The notes: a model not told the origin generated them from the letters alone. Positions 1 to 10,267 are shown, numbered from the stretch's first letter. The stretch is DNA of 64,000 bases from Phocaeicola faecium (GCF_014837055.1 NZ_JACSPQ010000001.1:485035-549034); one strand, 5' to 3'. Numbers and translations: made by a program.

Positions 1-1
1 T

Positions 2-2893
2 GGTGACAAGAAAAGTTATACCATGCGCTTTATCGACTGGGAGCGTCCGGAAAGAAACGTATTTCATGTGACGGAAGAGTTTGCAGTAATGCGCACCGGA
101 ATGGCCGATACGTACCGTCCAGATATAGTTTTGTTTATTAACGGTATTCCACTGGTAGTGATAGAGTGTAAGCGTCCTGATATTAAAGGAGCATTTGACC
201 AGGCTATATCCCAGCATCTCCGTAATCAGAAGGACGATGGTATCCGCGGCCTTTACTTGTATAGTGCTTTGTTGCTCAGTATAGGAAATAGTTACGGAGC
301 GTATGCCACTACCGGAACACCGGCCAAATTCTGGACCAGGTGGAAGGAGATGTTCGTTACAAAGAAAGAAGAGGCGGAATATATACAGCAGTTGGACTGT
401 CTGGTAAATACGCCGCTGGATGAAAAACGGAAGTCACATCTGTTCAGTGACCGTTTTCGTTATGTGCGGGCGTATTTCGATGCCATGGAACAGGAAAATG
501 TGTTGCCTACCGAGCAGGATCGGTATCTGTTTAGCCTTTGCCGTCCGGATAGGTTGCTTGACTTGATTCATAATTTTACCATCTATGATGGGGGGATCAA
601 AAAACTGGCCCGTTACCAACAATATTTTACGGTAAAAGAGATTACAGAACGGGTCAAGACGTTAGAACATGGGAAACGGCGAGGAGGTGTAGTATGGCAT
701 ACGCAGGGCAGTGGAAAATCGCTTACAATGGTTTTGCTGGCGCAAGCAATCGCCCAAGCCAAAGAAATACAGAATCCAAGAATTGTGATGGTAACTGACC
801 GTACGGATTTGGATAGTCAGATTACCAATACATTCAAGAAGTGTGGACGGGAAGTGATGAATGCTACAACCGGAACTCATTTGGTGGAGTTATTGGAGAG
901 TAAGACGGATGCCATTATTACAACTGTCATTAATAAGTTTGAAACAGCTGTCAAGCGTATGAAGCATCCGCTGACAGATCCCAATATCTTTATTCTGATC
1001 GATGAGGCCCATCGTAGCCAATACAAAGAAATGGCTATCAAGATGGATCGGGTATTGCCTAATGCCTGCAAGATAGCTTTCACCGGTACGCCGTTGATGA
1101 AGAAGGAAAAAAATACGGCAAATACGTTCGGCGGTATCATCCGTCCGATATACACCGTGCGTCAGGCTGTAGAAGACGGTGCCGTAGTTCCATTGCTTTA
1201 TGAAGGGCGAATTGTACCTCAGCATGTACACGAAGGGCCCATAGACGATTTCTTTACCAAAGTTTGTGAAGGACTGAATGAATATCAAACGGCCGATTTA
1301 AAGAAAAAATATTCGCGCACCGATTTTGTGAATCAGACAGGCCAGCGGGTGTATTCCATTGCTTGGAATATCTCTGAACATTTCCGTGATAATTGGCAGG
1401 GAACGAAATTCAAGGCTATGCTGGTTACACCGAGGAAAGCCATTGCTGTATTGTACAAAAAATATTTGGATGAGATTGGCTTGGTATCTTCAGAGGTGCT
1501 TATTACAGCTCCTGACATGCGAGAAGGTGAAGAATCGTCATACGGTGATACGTCGGAAGAAGTAAAGGCGTATTGGAAAAAGATGATGGATGAACACGGA
1601 ACCCCTAAGAAATATCAGGAAAACCTGATTTCCCGTTTCAAGAATCAGGAACAGCCTGAAATCATGATTGTTGTGGACAAATTGCTGACCGGATTTGATG
1701 AGCCGAAGGTGGTAGTGATGTATTTGGACCGTAAACTGAACGGACATACATTGTTACAAGCCGTGGCGCGTGTCAACCGGGTTTGTGATGGCAAAGAGTT
1801 TGGTTACATCATTGATTATTATGGAGTCTTAAAAGAATTGGACGAAGCGTTGGATTTGTATTCTAATTATGACGAAGAAGAACAGGCGGTTTTCCGTGAG
1901 ACTCTGGAATCAGTTGATACTGAAATAGCAAAATTGCCACAGAAATATTCAAATTTATGGGATTTGTTCAAGTCAATTTCCAATAAACGGGACTTGGAGG
2001 CATATGCACAGTCATTACGTGAGGAAGACAGACGACAGGAGTTTTATGAGAGACTGACAGCTTATGCATCTTGCCTGAAAATAGCTCTTTCTACACGTAG
2101 TTTCCATGCACAAACTCCAGAAGAAGAAATCAAGCGATATAAAGATGACTTGAATATGTTCGTCAAGTTGAGATCGGCAGTTCAATTACGCTATTCAGAT
2201 ACAATAGATTATAAGCAATATGAAGGGCAGATACAAAAATTGATTAATCGCCATGTAGAAAGTGGAGCAGTAAAACCAATCACAGAATTGGTAAATATCT
2301 TTGATACGGAAGCCTTCGAACAGGAAGTAGAAAAGATTGTAGGAACAGCGGCAAAGGCAGATACGATTGCTTCCAGAACCAGTAAATTTATTACAGAAAA
2401 TATGGATACAGATCCGGCGTTTTATAAGAAATTCTCTCAGTTACTGAAAGAAACTATTGCCGCTTATGAACAAGGCCGAATCGATGAGTTGGAGTATTTA
2501 AAACGGGTCCTGAAATGCAAAGACGATATATTGTCTCATACGGATAATGAATTGCCGGAAGAGTTGCAGCAAAATAATGCAGCAAAAGCTTATTACGGAT
2601 TAGCATTGGAAACCTATCAACGTATATTTGGTGACGCACAGGTTGACTTAAAGAAATTGGCGTTAGAAACTGCTATGACTTTTGATGGAATTATAAACCG
2701 TACATTGATTGTGGACGGGAGGGTTTTGGTCGACTGGCAACAGAAATCGGATATTATTGGTCGTATGAAAATAGAACTGGAAGATTATCTGATAGATGAT
2801 GTGAAACGGAAGTATGGACTTGACTTTTCTTTTAATGATATGGATACGATTATTGATGGCTGTGTAGATGTGGCAAAGTTATGGATCAAATAA
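2..2893 (+). CDS. hsdR: Type I restriction enzyme R subunit (5' end outside window)
   Basis: The ATP-dependent translocase and nuclease subunit of a type I restriction enzyme. The reading frame is open to the window edge (the codons before the first ATG at 23 read GDKKSYT), so the true start lies upstream and this copy is partial. Counting from that ATG, the nuclease PD-(D/E)xK motif is visible as D34 with E48-C-K50 (VVIECKRPD), the helicase Walker A as WHTQGSGKS near residue 225, and the DEAH box as LIDEAH near 326. The C-terminal part is helical. It overlaps the following metallopeptidase gene by 13 nt. It differs clearly in sequence from the second HsdR at 22-25 kb, so the island carries parts of two type I systems. 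The matching hsdM and hsdS would be to the left of the window. Confidence 0.93.
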   Translation, partial: GDKKSYTMRFIDWERPERNVFHVTEEFAVMRTGMADTYRPDIVLFINGIPLVVIECKRPDIKGAFDQAISQHLRNQKDDGIRGLYLYSALLLSIGNSYGAYATTGTPAKFWTRWKEMFVTKKEEAEYIQQLDCLVNTPLDEKRKSHLFSDRFRYVRAYFDAMEQENVLPTEQDRYLFSLCRPDRLLDLIHNFTIYDGGIKKLARYQQYFTVKEITERVKTLEHGKRRGGVVWHTQGSGKSLTMVLLAQAIAQAKEIQNPRIVMVTDRTDLDSQITNTFKKCGREVMNATTGTHLVELLESKTDAIITTVINKFETAVKRMKHPLTDPNIFILIDEAHRSQYKEMAIKMDRVLPNACKIAFTGTPLMKKEKNTANTFGGIIRPIYTVRQAVEDGAVVPLLYEGRIVPQHVHEGPIDDFFTKVCEGLNEYQTADLKKKYSRTDFVNQTGQRVYSIAWNISEHFRDNWQGTKFKAMLVTPRKAIAVLYKKYLDEIGLVSSEVLITAPDMREGEESSYGDTSEEVKAYWKKMMDEHGTPKKYQENLISRFKNQEQPEIMIVVDKLLTGFDEPKVVVMYLDRKLNGHTLLQAVARVNRVCDGKEFGYIIDYYGVLKELDEALDLYSNYDEEEQAVFRETLESVDTEIAKLPQKYSNLWDLFKSISNKRDLEAYAQSLREEDRRQEFYERLTAYASCLKIALSTRSFHAQTPEEEIKRYKDDLNMFVKLRSAVQLRYSDTIDYKQYEGQIQKLINRHVESGAVKPITELVNIFDTEAFEQEVEKIVGTAAKADTIASRTSKFITENMDTDPAFYKKFSQLLKETIAAYEQGRIDELEYLKRVLKCKDDILSHTDNELPEELQQNNAAKAYYGLALETYQRIFGDAQVDLKKLALETAMTFDGIINRTLIVDGRVLVDWQQKSDIIGRMKIELEDYLIDDVKRKYGLDFSFNDMDTIIDGCVDVAKLWIK

Positions 2894-3585
2894 AAGACTG
2901 CATAGAATATGGCTCTGTTGTTATGGAGTATGCAGTAGAATACAGAGCCAGAAAGACTTTGGGTATCTGTGTGTATCCGGATGGTAGTGTGGAAGTAAAG
3001 GCTCCAATGGAAGCACCACTGGAGCAAATCAGAAAACACGTTCATCGTCGTGCTCCATGGATTTATAAACAGCAACGCTATTTTTCTTCTTTCGGTATAC
3101 ATACACCAGAACGAAAATATGTCAGTGGAGAATCTCATTTATATTTAGGCAGACAATATATGCTGCGTGTGGTTGACAGTGAACGTAATGAAGTACATTA
3201 CAAAGGAAATATACTCGAAGTAGAGTGTAGGCATCGTAAGGATGTACGCCCTTTACTTATGGCTTGGTATAGAAAACGTGCTGAAATAAAGTTCAAAGAA
3301 TATGCGGACCCATTGATAGCACGTTTCGGTCGTCATCAGGTTCACCCGACTGGTATTAAGCTGAAAGATATGGAGACTCGTTGGGGAAGTTGTACCGCTT
3401 CCGGACAAATTATGCTGAATCCGAGGTTAATAGGTGCTCCACGAATTTGCATTGAGTATGTGATTATTCATGAACTTTGCCATCTTGTTTATCGTAATCA
3501 TACTAAAGCCTTTTATGAGTTGTTGACTCAGGAAATGCCGGATTGGAAAAAATGGAAAATGAAATTGGAGAAGTTGATGATTTAG
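2881..3585 (+). CDS. YgjP-like zinc metallopeptidase (DUF45/M48-related)
   Basis: A 234-residue protein of the YgjP/DUF45 family, which have a gluzincin-type zinc site. The motif HELCH sits near residues 198-202, preceded by the family block WGSCTASGQIMLNPRL, which is the typical WGSC signature. The start ATG overlaps the end of hsdR, so the two are translationally coupled. Genes of this family are commonly found as the last gene of type I restriction operons; their role there is not established. A stem with a T-rich tail at 3887-3937 probably ends the operon. I see no signal peptide, so it should be cytoplasmic. Confidence 0.88.
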   Translation: MDQIKDCIEYGSVVMEYAVEYRARKTLGICVYPDGSVEVKAPMEAPLEQIRKHVHRRAPWIYKQQRYFSSFGIHTPERKYVSGESHLYLGRQYMLRVVDSERNEVHYKGNILEVECRHRKDVRPLLMAWYRKRAEIKFKEYADPLIARFGRHQVHPTGIKLKDMETRWGSCTASGQIMLNPRLIGAPRICIEYVIIHELCHLVYRNHTKAFYELLTQEMPDWKKWKMKLEKLMI

Positions 3586-3635
3586 GATTTTGACATTTAA
3601 AAAGATTTGAGTATTTAACGTGAGTTCGATATAAC

Positions 3636-3758
3636 TCATTTTGATACACCCTCATGCCTTTTATGACAATTTCGACAAATCTGTGTCTTTTTGCCAGAAT
3701 TATTATCACCTTCAATTACTTTTTGGGCAAATGTCATATGTTCGCTATGGAGAAACAT
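3636..3758 (-). pseudogene. Short HNH-like C-terminal fragment
   Basis: A 40-codon minus-strand frame ending CRNCHKRHEGVSK-stop. The C-x2-C-H pattern resembles the zinc-binding end of HNH-type proteins. Nothing else of such a gene is present, so this is probably a remnant left between the hsdR operon and the insertion sequence. No ribosome binding site is evident. The assignment rests on one short motif and is weak. Confidence 0.25.
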
Positions 3759-3886
3759 AACCTACTGATTTGAGACGCACCGATTCTCCACCTATATTGA
3801 ACATCCACAATACCATTCATTTACGCAGAAAAATTCAAAGAAAAACATTGGAATATGAAATCTATCAATTAAATTTGCAACTACAT

Positions 3887-3937
3887 ACTCACCCCGCTTC
3901 CCATAAGAACAGCGCGCTCTGGGTGAGTCTTTTATTT
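3887..3937 (+). terminator. Putative terminator of the hsdR-metallopeptidase operon
   Basis: ACTCACCC (3887-3894) pairs with GGGTGAGT (3921-3928), followed by CTTTTATTT. The loop is long (26 nt) and holds the small palindrome AGCGCGCT, which could extend the structure. It lies about 300 bp after the metallopeptidase stop. The stretch between, apart from the HNH-like fragment, shows nothing else I can name. Confidence 0.5.
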
Positions 3938-4156
3938 GTAATTCAAAAGAGATATAAAAGAATGACTAGTCCTAAATAGGGGTATTCAGTAAATATCCCT
4001 AAAAAACATAATGGCATATGAAGATGGTAGACTATACCCCCTCCATATGTCATTTTCATTGTAGTTTTTCGTTGTTTTCTCACATAATTCTATCCGTCAA
4101 GACATGACTCCTGAAGAAGCCGGATGACCTCTTCTGATTCAGTCAGTAAAATCATG

Positions 4157-5515
4157 TCATGCTGCTTTAACCGTCCTGTTCCTGATCTTGTCAATCATCC
4201 GTACGGCATTAGCCGTATGTATTCCGAAAAAGATCCACAGGATTTCCGTCTTCCTGTTCCGTGCCTTTATCCTTGAGAGCGAGTAATGCTGCTTCTGTGT
4301 GCCGAAGCTGCCTTCAAGCCGGGTGGCCCTCTCCCTTGAGAGTTCACTTCTGAGAACCTTCCTCAAGGATTCATCCTTTGCCGTTCTTCCTTTGCGTACG
4401 AAGGACGTGGAGATTCCATATTTCGTGCAGAACTTCCTGTTGGCGTTATTGGCATATATGGAATCGGCAGCCACACATCTTACCCTCACGTTCATGAGTT
4501 TCTGCTGCATACGGATACAGTCTTTCAAACGTATACCCTCATTGAAAGCCTTGAACGAGAGGTGTTCGATGAACGATATGCCGTCTACCTGTATATTGTT
4601 CACTTTTGCACCGAACTCGACGGATTTGGTTTCCTTGCCTCTGACGATGGGACGTACATAATGACGGTCAATGCTTACAATGCGGTCACTGACCTTCCGC
4701 CCTTCAAACATTTCCTTCTCCTGTACAAGAACCTTTCTGATAACGGACAGCCGCTTCCGGTAATCCGGTGTATATCGGAGTGCGGCTCCGTACTCTCTAT
4801 GGATTCCATCCCTCTGTATGAGGAGTTTTTCAAGGAGTCTGATCATACGGCGCTTGAGCATTCTTGTCCTTGATGCCTTTCTTTTTCTTTTCTTGCTGTA
4901 GGACAGATAAGACGCTGCCACATCCGCATATTTGTTGCGCGGACGCCTTATGCCGAGTTCCCCGCAATGCTTACAGATATGCCTGTAGAGCCATTCGAGA
5001 CTTTCCCAGAGGAGTTTCATATCTGTCGGGAAACGCATATGGCTCTCGTAGCATGTGGCGTCTGTCATGCACACGTGAAGGTTCTCAAGATATGGTTTCC
5101 AGTGTGTGGCAAGTATCTCCTGAAGGGGGGCAATATCAAGACGGGATGCGATCTCATTACGGATAGCGCTGACTATCTTGTAGTTGGTCACAGGCATGGA
5201 TGGGTCTATCATGATTCCGCAGAACATCTGGTAGTGTATGTTCCCGTTCAGATGTTCCACCAGTTGCCTGTCAGAAAATCCGGTATAGGCTTTCAGGATC
5301 ATGAGGGCAATCTTTGACGAAGGGCTGAAAATGTTCCTACGTCCCAGACGCTGCCCGGACAGACCGATTTCTTTCGCCATATCCTCGAACGGGAACACGG
5401 AATGAAGCCTGCCGAGTTCACTTTCATTAAAACTCTTGCGGTATTTTTCCAGAATATCAAATTCTGTAAACCCCAAAGTAGGGTGAATTTCCGAAATATT
5501 TTGTATCTTAGTCAT
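4157..5515 (-). CDS. IS1182/IS5-type transposase
   Basis: A 452-residue DDE transposase. The N-terminal half carries the DUF772-like region seen in IS5/IS1182 transposases (block around ALMILKAYTGFSDRQLVEHL). The probable catalytic acids are Asp in VCMTDATCYE, Asp in VAADSIYANN and Glu in RLEGSFGTQK. The middle contains a very basic stretch (SYSKKRKRKASRTRMLKRR) likely to contact DNA. It fills the element and starts about 140 bp from the right end. I assign the broad family with confidence but not the exact IS name. Confidence 0.88.
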   Translation of the reverse strand: MTKIQNISEIHPTLGFTEFDILEKYRKSFNESELGRLHSVFPFEDMAKEIGLSGQRLGRRNIFSPSSKIALMILKAYTGFSDRQLVEHLNGNIHYQMFCGIMIDPSMPVTNYKIVSAIRNEIASRLDIAPLQEILATHWKPYLENLHVCMTDATCYESHMRFPTDMKLLWESLEWLYRHICKHCGELGIRRPRNKYADVAASYLSYSKKRKRKASRTRMLKRRMIRLLEKLLIQRDGIHREYGAALRYTPDYRKRLSVIRKVLVQEKEMFEGRKVSDRIVSIDRHYVRPIVRGKETKSVEFGAKVNNIQVDGISFIEHLSFKAFNEGIRLKDCIRMQQKLMNVRVRCVAADSIYANNANRKFCTKYGISTSFVRKGRTAKDESLRKVLRSELSRERATRLEGSFGTQKQHYSLSRIKARNRKTEILWIFFGIHTANAVRMIDKIRNRTVKAA

Positions 5516-5588
5516 ATCTTAGTTAATGTATTACCCCCGTTTTAGCCGTCAAACCTTATTTTCGGGGGAATACCTAAAGATATAAAAA

Positions 5589-5630
5589 AGCCAACTAATT
5601 CGCAACACTTTGTGTATGAATTAGTTGGCT
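5589..5630. terminator. Perfect 12-bp hairpin just inside the IS right end
   Basis: AGCCAACTAATT (5589-5600) and AATTAGTTGGCT (5619-5630) are perfect inverted repeats, with A-rich sequence on the left and T-rich on the right. It lies between the right end and the transposase start, a place where insertion sequences often carry a stem that blocks transcription entering from outside. Confidence 0.6.
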
Positions 5631-5685
5631 AATTTTATACTATTTACTGAATCTCCCTAAATAACTGCTGCAAGTTTTAGACAAA

Positions 5686-5725
5686 ATACAGTTCAGCAAG
5701 ACTATCCTTACTGAACTGTATTTTT
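5686..5725. terminator. Bidirectional terminator after jetD
   Basis: ATACAGTTCAG (5686-5696) pairs with CTGAACTGTAT (5711-5721); T-runs follow on both strands (TTTTTAT on plus, TTTTG on minus). It lies 29 nt downstream of the jetD stop and is the expected end of the Wadjet transcript. Confidence 0.75.
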
Positions 5726-5749
5726 ATAACTTTCAATTCTTATCCATCT

Positions 5750-6601
5750 CTACGGATCACAACATATGTAACCCTCTTGATCATAAGTTTTTCGTTCATG
5801 ATGAATTAAATCTATCAACTGTTGTAATTCACACGCATCCGACTTAATATCTTTGAAACGGTAATACTGTTCATCATATCTTTTCCGAGAACCAGACTTC
5901 AGGCGAGATTCAATATCAGTTGGGATTAAATAGGAAGAACGCTCTTTACCTAAATATTGCTGGAACTCAAATAGAAATATATTTATTCCCGCTAAATCAA
6001 AATCTCCGAAGTGAAGATAATGATTCGGGATAGTGCACAGCCATCTTCTAAGGTCGGTCGACTGAGGATACCGGGATACAAACAGCACTTTGTCTGAAAG
6101 TCCATGAGTATGAAGATACTCCTCAAAGAATCTGCGTTGCCTGCGGATCATCCTGAAATTCTCCATATTCTCGACACCAATTACTACGACATCTTCGGGA
6201 ATTGTAAATTTCTTCCAATCTGAGACAAAGAGGAAACTTCCTTCTTGCGGATTTACAGGGAATGAGTCTCCACCTAAGAAACACTCAACACGTTCATAAC
6301 TGTTTACAGGAAATCCCGGGCAGGAACGGACCATAACAAGTTTGGAATTTCCTGTCTCCGCAGCCATTGTGGCACGGGAATCTGAAGCATTTGCTTCGAT
6401 AATACGGAAACTCTCGTCCTTGTCTATAAGAAATCTTTTCAGAGCCTCCATATCACGGGCACGATAGGATTTTCTTGAGCCACGTGGTATAACCAACAGC
6501 AGACCTTCTGCCGACAGCTCATCAAGCAACTTACTGTTCAGCCTCGACCCAGCAACCTGTTCACCGGCTAACAATGCCTGTATAGACGCACTTATTGCCA
6601 T
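5750..6601 (-). CDS. jetD: JetD-like Toprim nuclease subunit of Wadjet
   Basis: A 283-residue protein that fits JetD, the Toprim-fold nuclease of Wadjet, which cleaves circular DNA once the SMC complex has extruded it. The Toprim signature is visible: the catalytic Glu in VVVIGVENME (E144) and the acidic pair in HFGDFDLAG (D200, D202). The N-terminal 130 residues would be the wing/arm region (DUF3322-like). It is shorter than the roughly 380 residues usual for type I JetD, so it may belong to another Wadjet type. It is the last gene of the operon, 9 nt after jetC. The identification rests mainly on gene order and the Toprim residues. Confidence 0.82.
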   Translation of the reverse strand: MAISASIQALLAGEQVAGSRLNSKLLDELSAEGLLLVIPRGSRKSYRARDMEALKRFLIDKDESFRIIEANASDSRATMAAETGNSKLVMVRSCPGFPVNSYERVECFLGGDSFPVNPQEGSFLFVSDWKKFTIPEDVVVIGVENMENFRMIRRQRRFFEEYLHTHGLSDKVLFVSRYPQSTDLRRWLCTIPNHYLHFGDFDLAGINIFLFEFQQYLGKERSSYLIPTDIESRLKSGSRKRYDEQYYRFKDIKSDACELQQLIDLIHHERKTYDQEGYICCDP

Positions 6602-6610
6602 ATTATCCGA

Positions 6611-9600
6611 TTAATTTATTCGTTTCAACAATTTCTCTACTCTTGTCCTTACTCCATGCTTACTTAACAGGTATGTATAGCGGTAGTCGTATGGATTATA
6701 CGATGTCGGTGAACTGTTGATAAGATAGATATTGCGTGAATTGGCAAACTGCAGAATGCCTTTTATATTGTTAGGATGCAAGCGACCTATCTCATCCATC
6801 ATGCAGTGTACGATAAAATCACCACTTTTTTTGGCAGCCTTTTTCTTAAACACATTGATGAGCATGATATTAACCATTGCTTTCACAAGAATATCCGTAC
6901 CATCCGATCCTACATTATTAATACGTTCAACCCAGCCGGTGTCATTGTCGTTCTCTTTCACACGGAACTGTAAACGGAAAGCGTCCCCCAAAGATACAGT
7001 CGAACGATTCGGTTCGTTCTGCAACTGATGAGACAGGCTTTTCAGATAATCTACGACCTTACGGTTCACTTCATCCCGATTATTATTTGAGAAAAGGTTC
7101 AATTCGCCGATAGAAAAAGCATTCTCTATAGCATAATCATGAATAGATATAAGCAGTTTCATGAGTTTGTCAGATGACTCATCTGCCCTGAGTTCAATAC
7201 TCTTGATTACTCCTGCAAAATTCTTTTCTATAAAATCACGGTTTATATCCTGTATCACCCCATCCACATCCGACCTGCGTTTCATTAGTGAACCGATTTC
7301 CGCCGAGATACGTCCCAAGATATCTTTATAATGCTCGCTGGTACGTCTGCGGAATTCCTCGATTTTATTATTGTCCATAAAGTCCTGCAAATCCGCTGCA
7401 ATCTCCAAATAGTCATTGTCTGTTACAGGCATTGTATCGAAATGGAAAGCATTTTGGGGCTTAAAGTTACGATTGAAACTGACAACTATAGATTTAAGCT
7501 TGTCTATCGATTCACGCTTCTGATTGACCGTACCTCGAAGTTGACTCAAAAGTTGCTGACAATCCAACTCGGTCTTCTTCATCTTGTCATCAGAGAGGAA
7601 AGCATCAGGCACCAGATGCTCATTTTCTACCATCTGATGATAAAGCGTCAAGCCTTCTCTCCTATGTGTCAGTTCACCACGAACCTTTTTCCGACGCTCT
7701 TCCATTTCTTTACATTTTTTCCCGATACGTGTCCGCCTGTCTTCATAACGCTGACGTATCATGGCGAGCCGCTGCTCTATAATCTTAATAGCCTTTTTGA
7801 TTTCCGGCTCCTTAGCAAAAAGATTTTGCTCTGTGTCGCGATATCTAATAACAATTGAACGTTCTTTATCAATCCTTATCAACAGAGTCTTTAAATCATT
7901 TAAAGCCCTGCGATATTGCTCGAGCAGGTTCGTATCAACGCCCTTGCCTGCAAGTTCGGCTTTCTGCTGTTCATTGAGTTGTTGCTTCTGTACGGCGAAT
8001 TCCTGATTACGTTCGGTCGCTACAGCATCTTGCGACTCCTTGAAAATACGCAATTCCTCATCAAGTGCTTTAGTCGCTTTATTAAACGATGAATCGAGCT
8101 CCTTAAGGTCCTTTTTATTTTTCAATTCATACTTATTGCGCGCCTCCTTCTCCGAATTCACATGCAGTACTGCCTCATTAAAGGAATGTTCACGAACGTC
8201 TTTTTCGCGGGCAATCTGCTCCTGTTCTTCCATCTCCAGCTTATGTCTACGATTTTGTAGGTTCTGCCGCTTGGCTGGCACCTGTTCTTCTTCCACCTTC
8301 AACGATGTCATTTTCTGACGAAGCGGATTGACCTGTACAGCATATTTCTTGCCAAGTTTAGCTATCTCTTCCTGAAGAGTAACAGGCAATTGCGTAAGTT
8401 GACGGTTAATCTGCCGTACCTGCTCTTCCAGGTTATTCTTCTCCAATCTATATTCATCAGGCGTACGATGCACAGAGGCAATATTATCCAGGTTTAACTT
8501 TACGCCAAACATACCATTAGCCACATTGTCCAACTGAGGGTCAAGCCCTTGAGCATATAGAATCCTCTCTTCGTCAACGACTTTGCCTATCGTGTTCTCC
8601 CAACCTTCAGCGTTTTCACAAAGCCACTTGTAAAGAGAACCGTCTAAACGAGCCAATAAATCATGAATCTTTGCGATTTGTTCACGCATTTGTGTACGAT
8701 CAGCGTCAAGACGTTCCTGCTCACGCTGAGAGGCTTGTTTTATCTCCGTTTCTTTCATCTCATACTCGGCAGTAATCCGGGCAATCTGACTTTTTACCGC
8801 TGTCTGTTGGGCCGCATTCTCTTTTTCCGTAAAATTCAATTGTTGCAGTTCCTCATCTACTTGCTTTATTTCATTAGCCCGGGGATGCCAATGCCGGAGT
8901 TCCTTCAGCGCATTTTCAGTCCTGTTCTGTTCAATCAACAACATTTGCAGACGTTCGTCAGAGTCGTGTCGCCAGCTGTTGAAAGTCTCCATAACCTGAT
9001 TCCTGTTTCTGGTACGTTCTTCTTCCAAGCTCTTACGCTTTATCTGAAGTTCGGTCTGTTTCTGATAATATGCTTCTTTTTGCATGTTCCCAAACGCCTG
9101 ACGTGCATTTTCCAGTTTACCTCTTGCAATGTTGTACTTTTCTTCTATCGATGCATAAGCTTTCAACAAATCATCCAATAGCGTTTGTTTATCAGCAGCC
9201 TCCTGTCTGATAGCAGACTCACGACCGGCAAGAGCGAGTTTGTCATCAATACCCTCGTCAGAGAAATACTTTCTTGCCTGTGCTATTTCCTTCAATTTAC
9301 CCTTTTGGGCACCAAGGTCTTGATTGAGTGCGTCTTTTTCTTTATCATATTCTGCCGTAAGTTCCTTTTCACGGTTATGTTCTTTCTCTATGTCCGCTTC
9401 AACTTCTGCGGCTTCTATCTCCAAAAGAGGTATATGCTTTTCACTATAAGCTACAGCATGATTGAGCATGTGCCATACGTCAGACAACTGCTGGTCGAGT
9501 GCTACAATTGTACGGCCCTGTTCAGCTATTTTCAATGCTTGCTGACGCACAGGGTAACTGCCATCACGTGTTTGGCGGAACCAACAGTCTATCTCGTCAT

Positions 9601-10267
9601 ACTCCCGCTCAAAATCTGTAACAAGTCGTCTGTAGGTCTGCAAATCAATCGGCAAATCCTCATCAGTCATGGATTGTATAATCGTATTCTTTACAAAGTC
9701 CGCATCAAGTTTGGTATTCAGGAAGACATTCTGAATGCTTCGTGGAATATTCTGATAATGCGAGCTCTGCACCAATGCATAACGCGCATATTTATGGTCA
9801 TGAGTGTTGCCGAAGATTATATCCTTGAACATCACACCGGACTCGATTCTTGCAGAAACAGCTACGTCTTTGTCTATACGTTCGCGAATCTTCACCCAGT
9901 CACTCAATACCTGCTTGTCATCGTCTATTAGCCATTCACGCTGATAAGGTGCATCAATAAACCGCCATGAAGCGCGTCCCTGATATCTGCCGACAAGTAT
10001 CGTATATGCGCCATTGTCTCGAATCACTTCATAAAGTATATAAGAGTTTGACTGGCGAAAATAAAATTCATCAAACGATTTCTGCCCCTGTTGAATACCC
10101 AAATGCTGTTTATCCGCATTGTAGAAAAAAAGCAGAGCCCTCAATACCGTACTTTTACCGACACCCTGAGTCCCTGTGAAATGTACATTCCCGTCTACAG
10201 ATATCTCTGCATACGGAATATTGGCACTATTGATAAAAATAATCTTATTCAGGTATTTCATCTTCAT
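6611..10267 (-). CDS. jetC: JetC, SMC-like ATPase of Wadjet
   Basis: A roughly 1,218-residue SMC/MukB-like ATPase, the motor of the Wadjet complex. Walker A (GTQGVGKST) is near residue 33, followed by two long coiled-coil arms rich in E, K, Q and R, with a hinge-like interruption near residues 540-620. The C-terminal head shows a signature-like GSDGTD (about 1,120) and a Walker B reading CMMDEIGRLH (about 1,157). A TTG at 10273 extends the frame two codons, but ATG at 10267 or 10261 is the likelier start. It overlaps the end of jetB by about 23 nt, which implies translational coupling. Other SMC-like families (MukB, RecN) fit less well because the JetA, JetB and JetD partners are adjacent. 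Confidence 0.92.
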   Translation of the reverse strand: MKMKYLNKIIFINSANIPYAEISVDGNVHFTGTQGVGKSTVLRALLFFYNADKQHLGIQQGQKSFDEFYFRQSNSYILYEVIRDNGAYTILVGRYQGRASWRFIDAPYQREWLIDDDKQVLSDWVKIRERIDKDVAVSARIESGVMFKDIIFGNTHDHKYARYALVQSSHYQNIPRSIQNVFLNTKLDADFVKNTIIQSMTDEDLPIDLQTYRRLVTDFEREYDEIDCWFRQTRDGSYPVRQQALKIAEQGRTIVALDQQLSDVWHMLNHAVAYSEKHIPLLEIEAAEVEADIEKEHNREKELTAEYDKEKDALNQDLGAQKGKLKEIAQARKYFSDEGIDDKLALAGRESAIRQEAADKQTLLDDLLKAYASIEEKYNIARGKLENARQAFGNMQKEAYYQKQTELQIKRKSLEEERTRNRNQVMETFNSWRHDSDERLQMLLIEQNRTENALKELRHWHPRANEIKQVDEELQQLNFTEKENAAQQTAVKSQIARITAEYEMKETEIKQASQREQERLDADRTQMREQIAKIHDLLARLDGSLYKWLCENAEGWENTIGKVVDEERILYAQGLDPQLDNVANGMFGVKLNLDNIASVHRTPDEYRLEKNNLEEQVRQINRQLTQLPVTLQEEIAKLGKKYAVQVNPLRQKMTSLKVEEEQVPAKRQNLQNRRHKLEMEEQEQIAREKDVREHSFNEAVLHVNSEKEARNKYELKNKKDLKELDSSFNKATKALDEELRIFKESQDAVATERNQEFAVQKQQLNEQQKAELAGKGVDTNLLEQYRRALNDLKTLLIRIDKERSIVIRYRDTEQNLFAKEPEIKKAIKIIEQRLAMIRQRYEDRRTRIGKKCKEMEERRKKVRGELTHRREGLTLYHQMVENEHLVPDAFLSDDKMKKTELDCQQLLSQLRGTVNQKRESIDKLKSIVVSFNRNFKPQNAFHFDTMPVTDNDYLEIAADLQDFMDNNKIEEFRRRTSEHYKDILGRISAEIGSLMKRRSDVDGVIQDINRDFIEKNFAGVIKSIELRADESSDKLMKLLISIHDYAIENAFSIGELNLFSNNNRDEVNRKVVDYLKSLSHQLQNEPNRSTVSLGDAFRLQFRVKENDNDTGWVERINNVGSDGTDILVKAMVNIMLINVFKKKAAKKSGDFIVHCMMDEIGRLHPNNIKGILQFANSRNIYLINSSPTSYNPYDYRYTYLLSKHGVRTRVEKLLKRIN

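Larger units (their letters stand above)
3979..5657 (-). mobile_element. Complete insertion sequence with DDE transposase (IS1182/IS5-like)
   Basis: A 1,679-bp element. The left end GGGGTATTCAGTAAATA (3979-3995) and the right end, read on the minus strand, GGGAGATTCAGTAAATA (5641-5657), form imperfect terminal inverted repeats (15 of 17 bases). Both ends are flanked by the same hexamer TAAATA (3973-3978 and 5658-5663), a convincing target duplication. It holds a single full-length transposase gene on the minus strand. It sits just downstream of the Wadjet operon without damaging it. The intact ends and gene suggest a recent insertion. Confidence 0.85.

Noticed and set aside
7331-7858. A 175-codon plus-strand reading frame antisense to jetC
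   Set aside because: Same reason: a shadow of the conserved SMC gene with no motif.
9185-9931. A 248-codon plus-strand reading frame
   Set aside because: It lies entirely antisense to jetC, in a coiled-coil coding stretch where long opposite frames are common. It is hydrophobic without a recognisable family and has no promoter.
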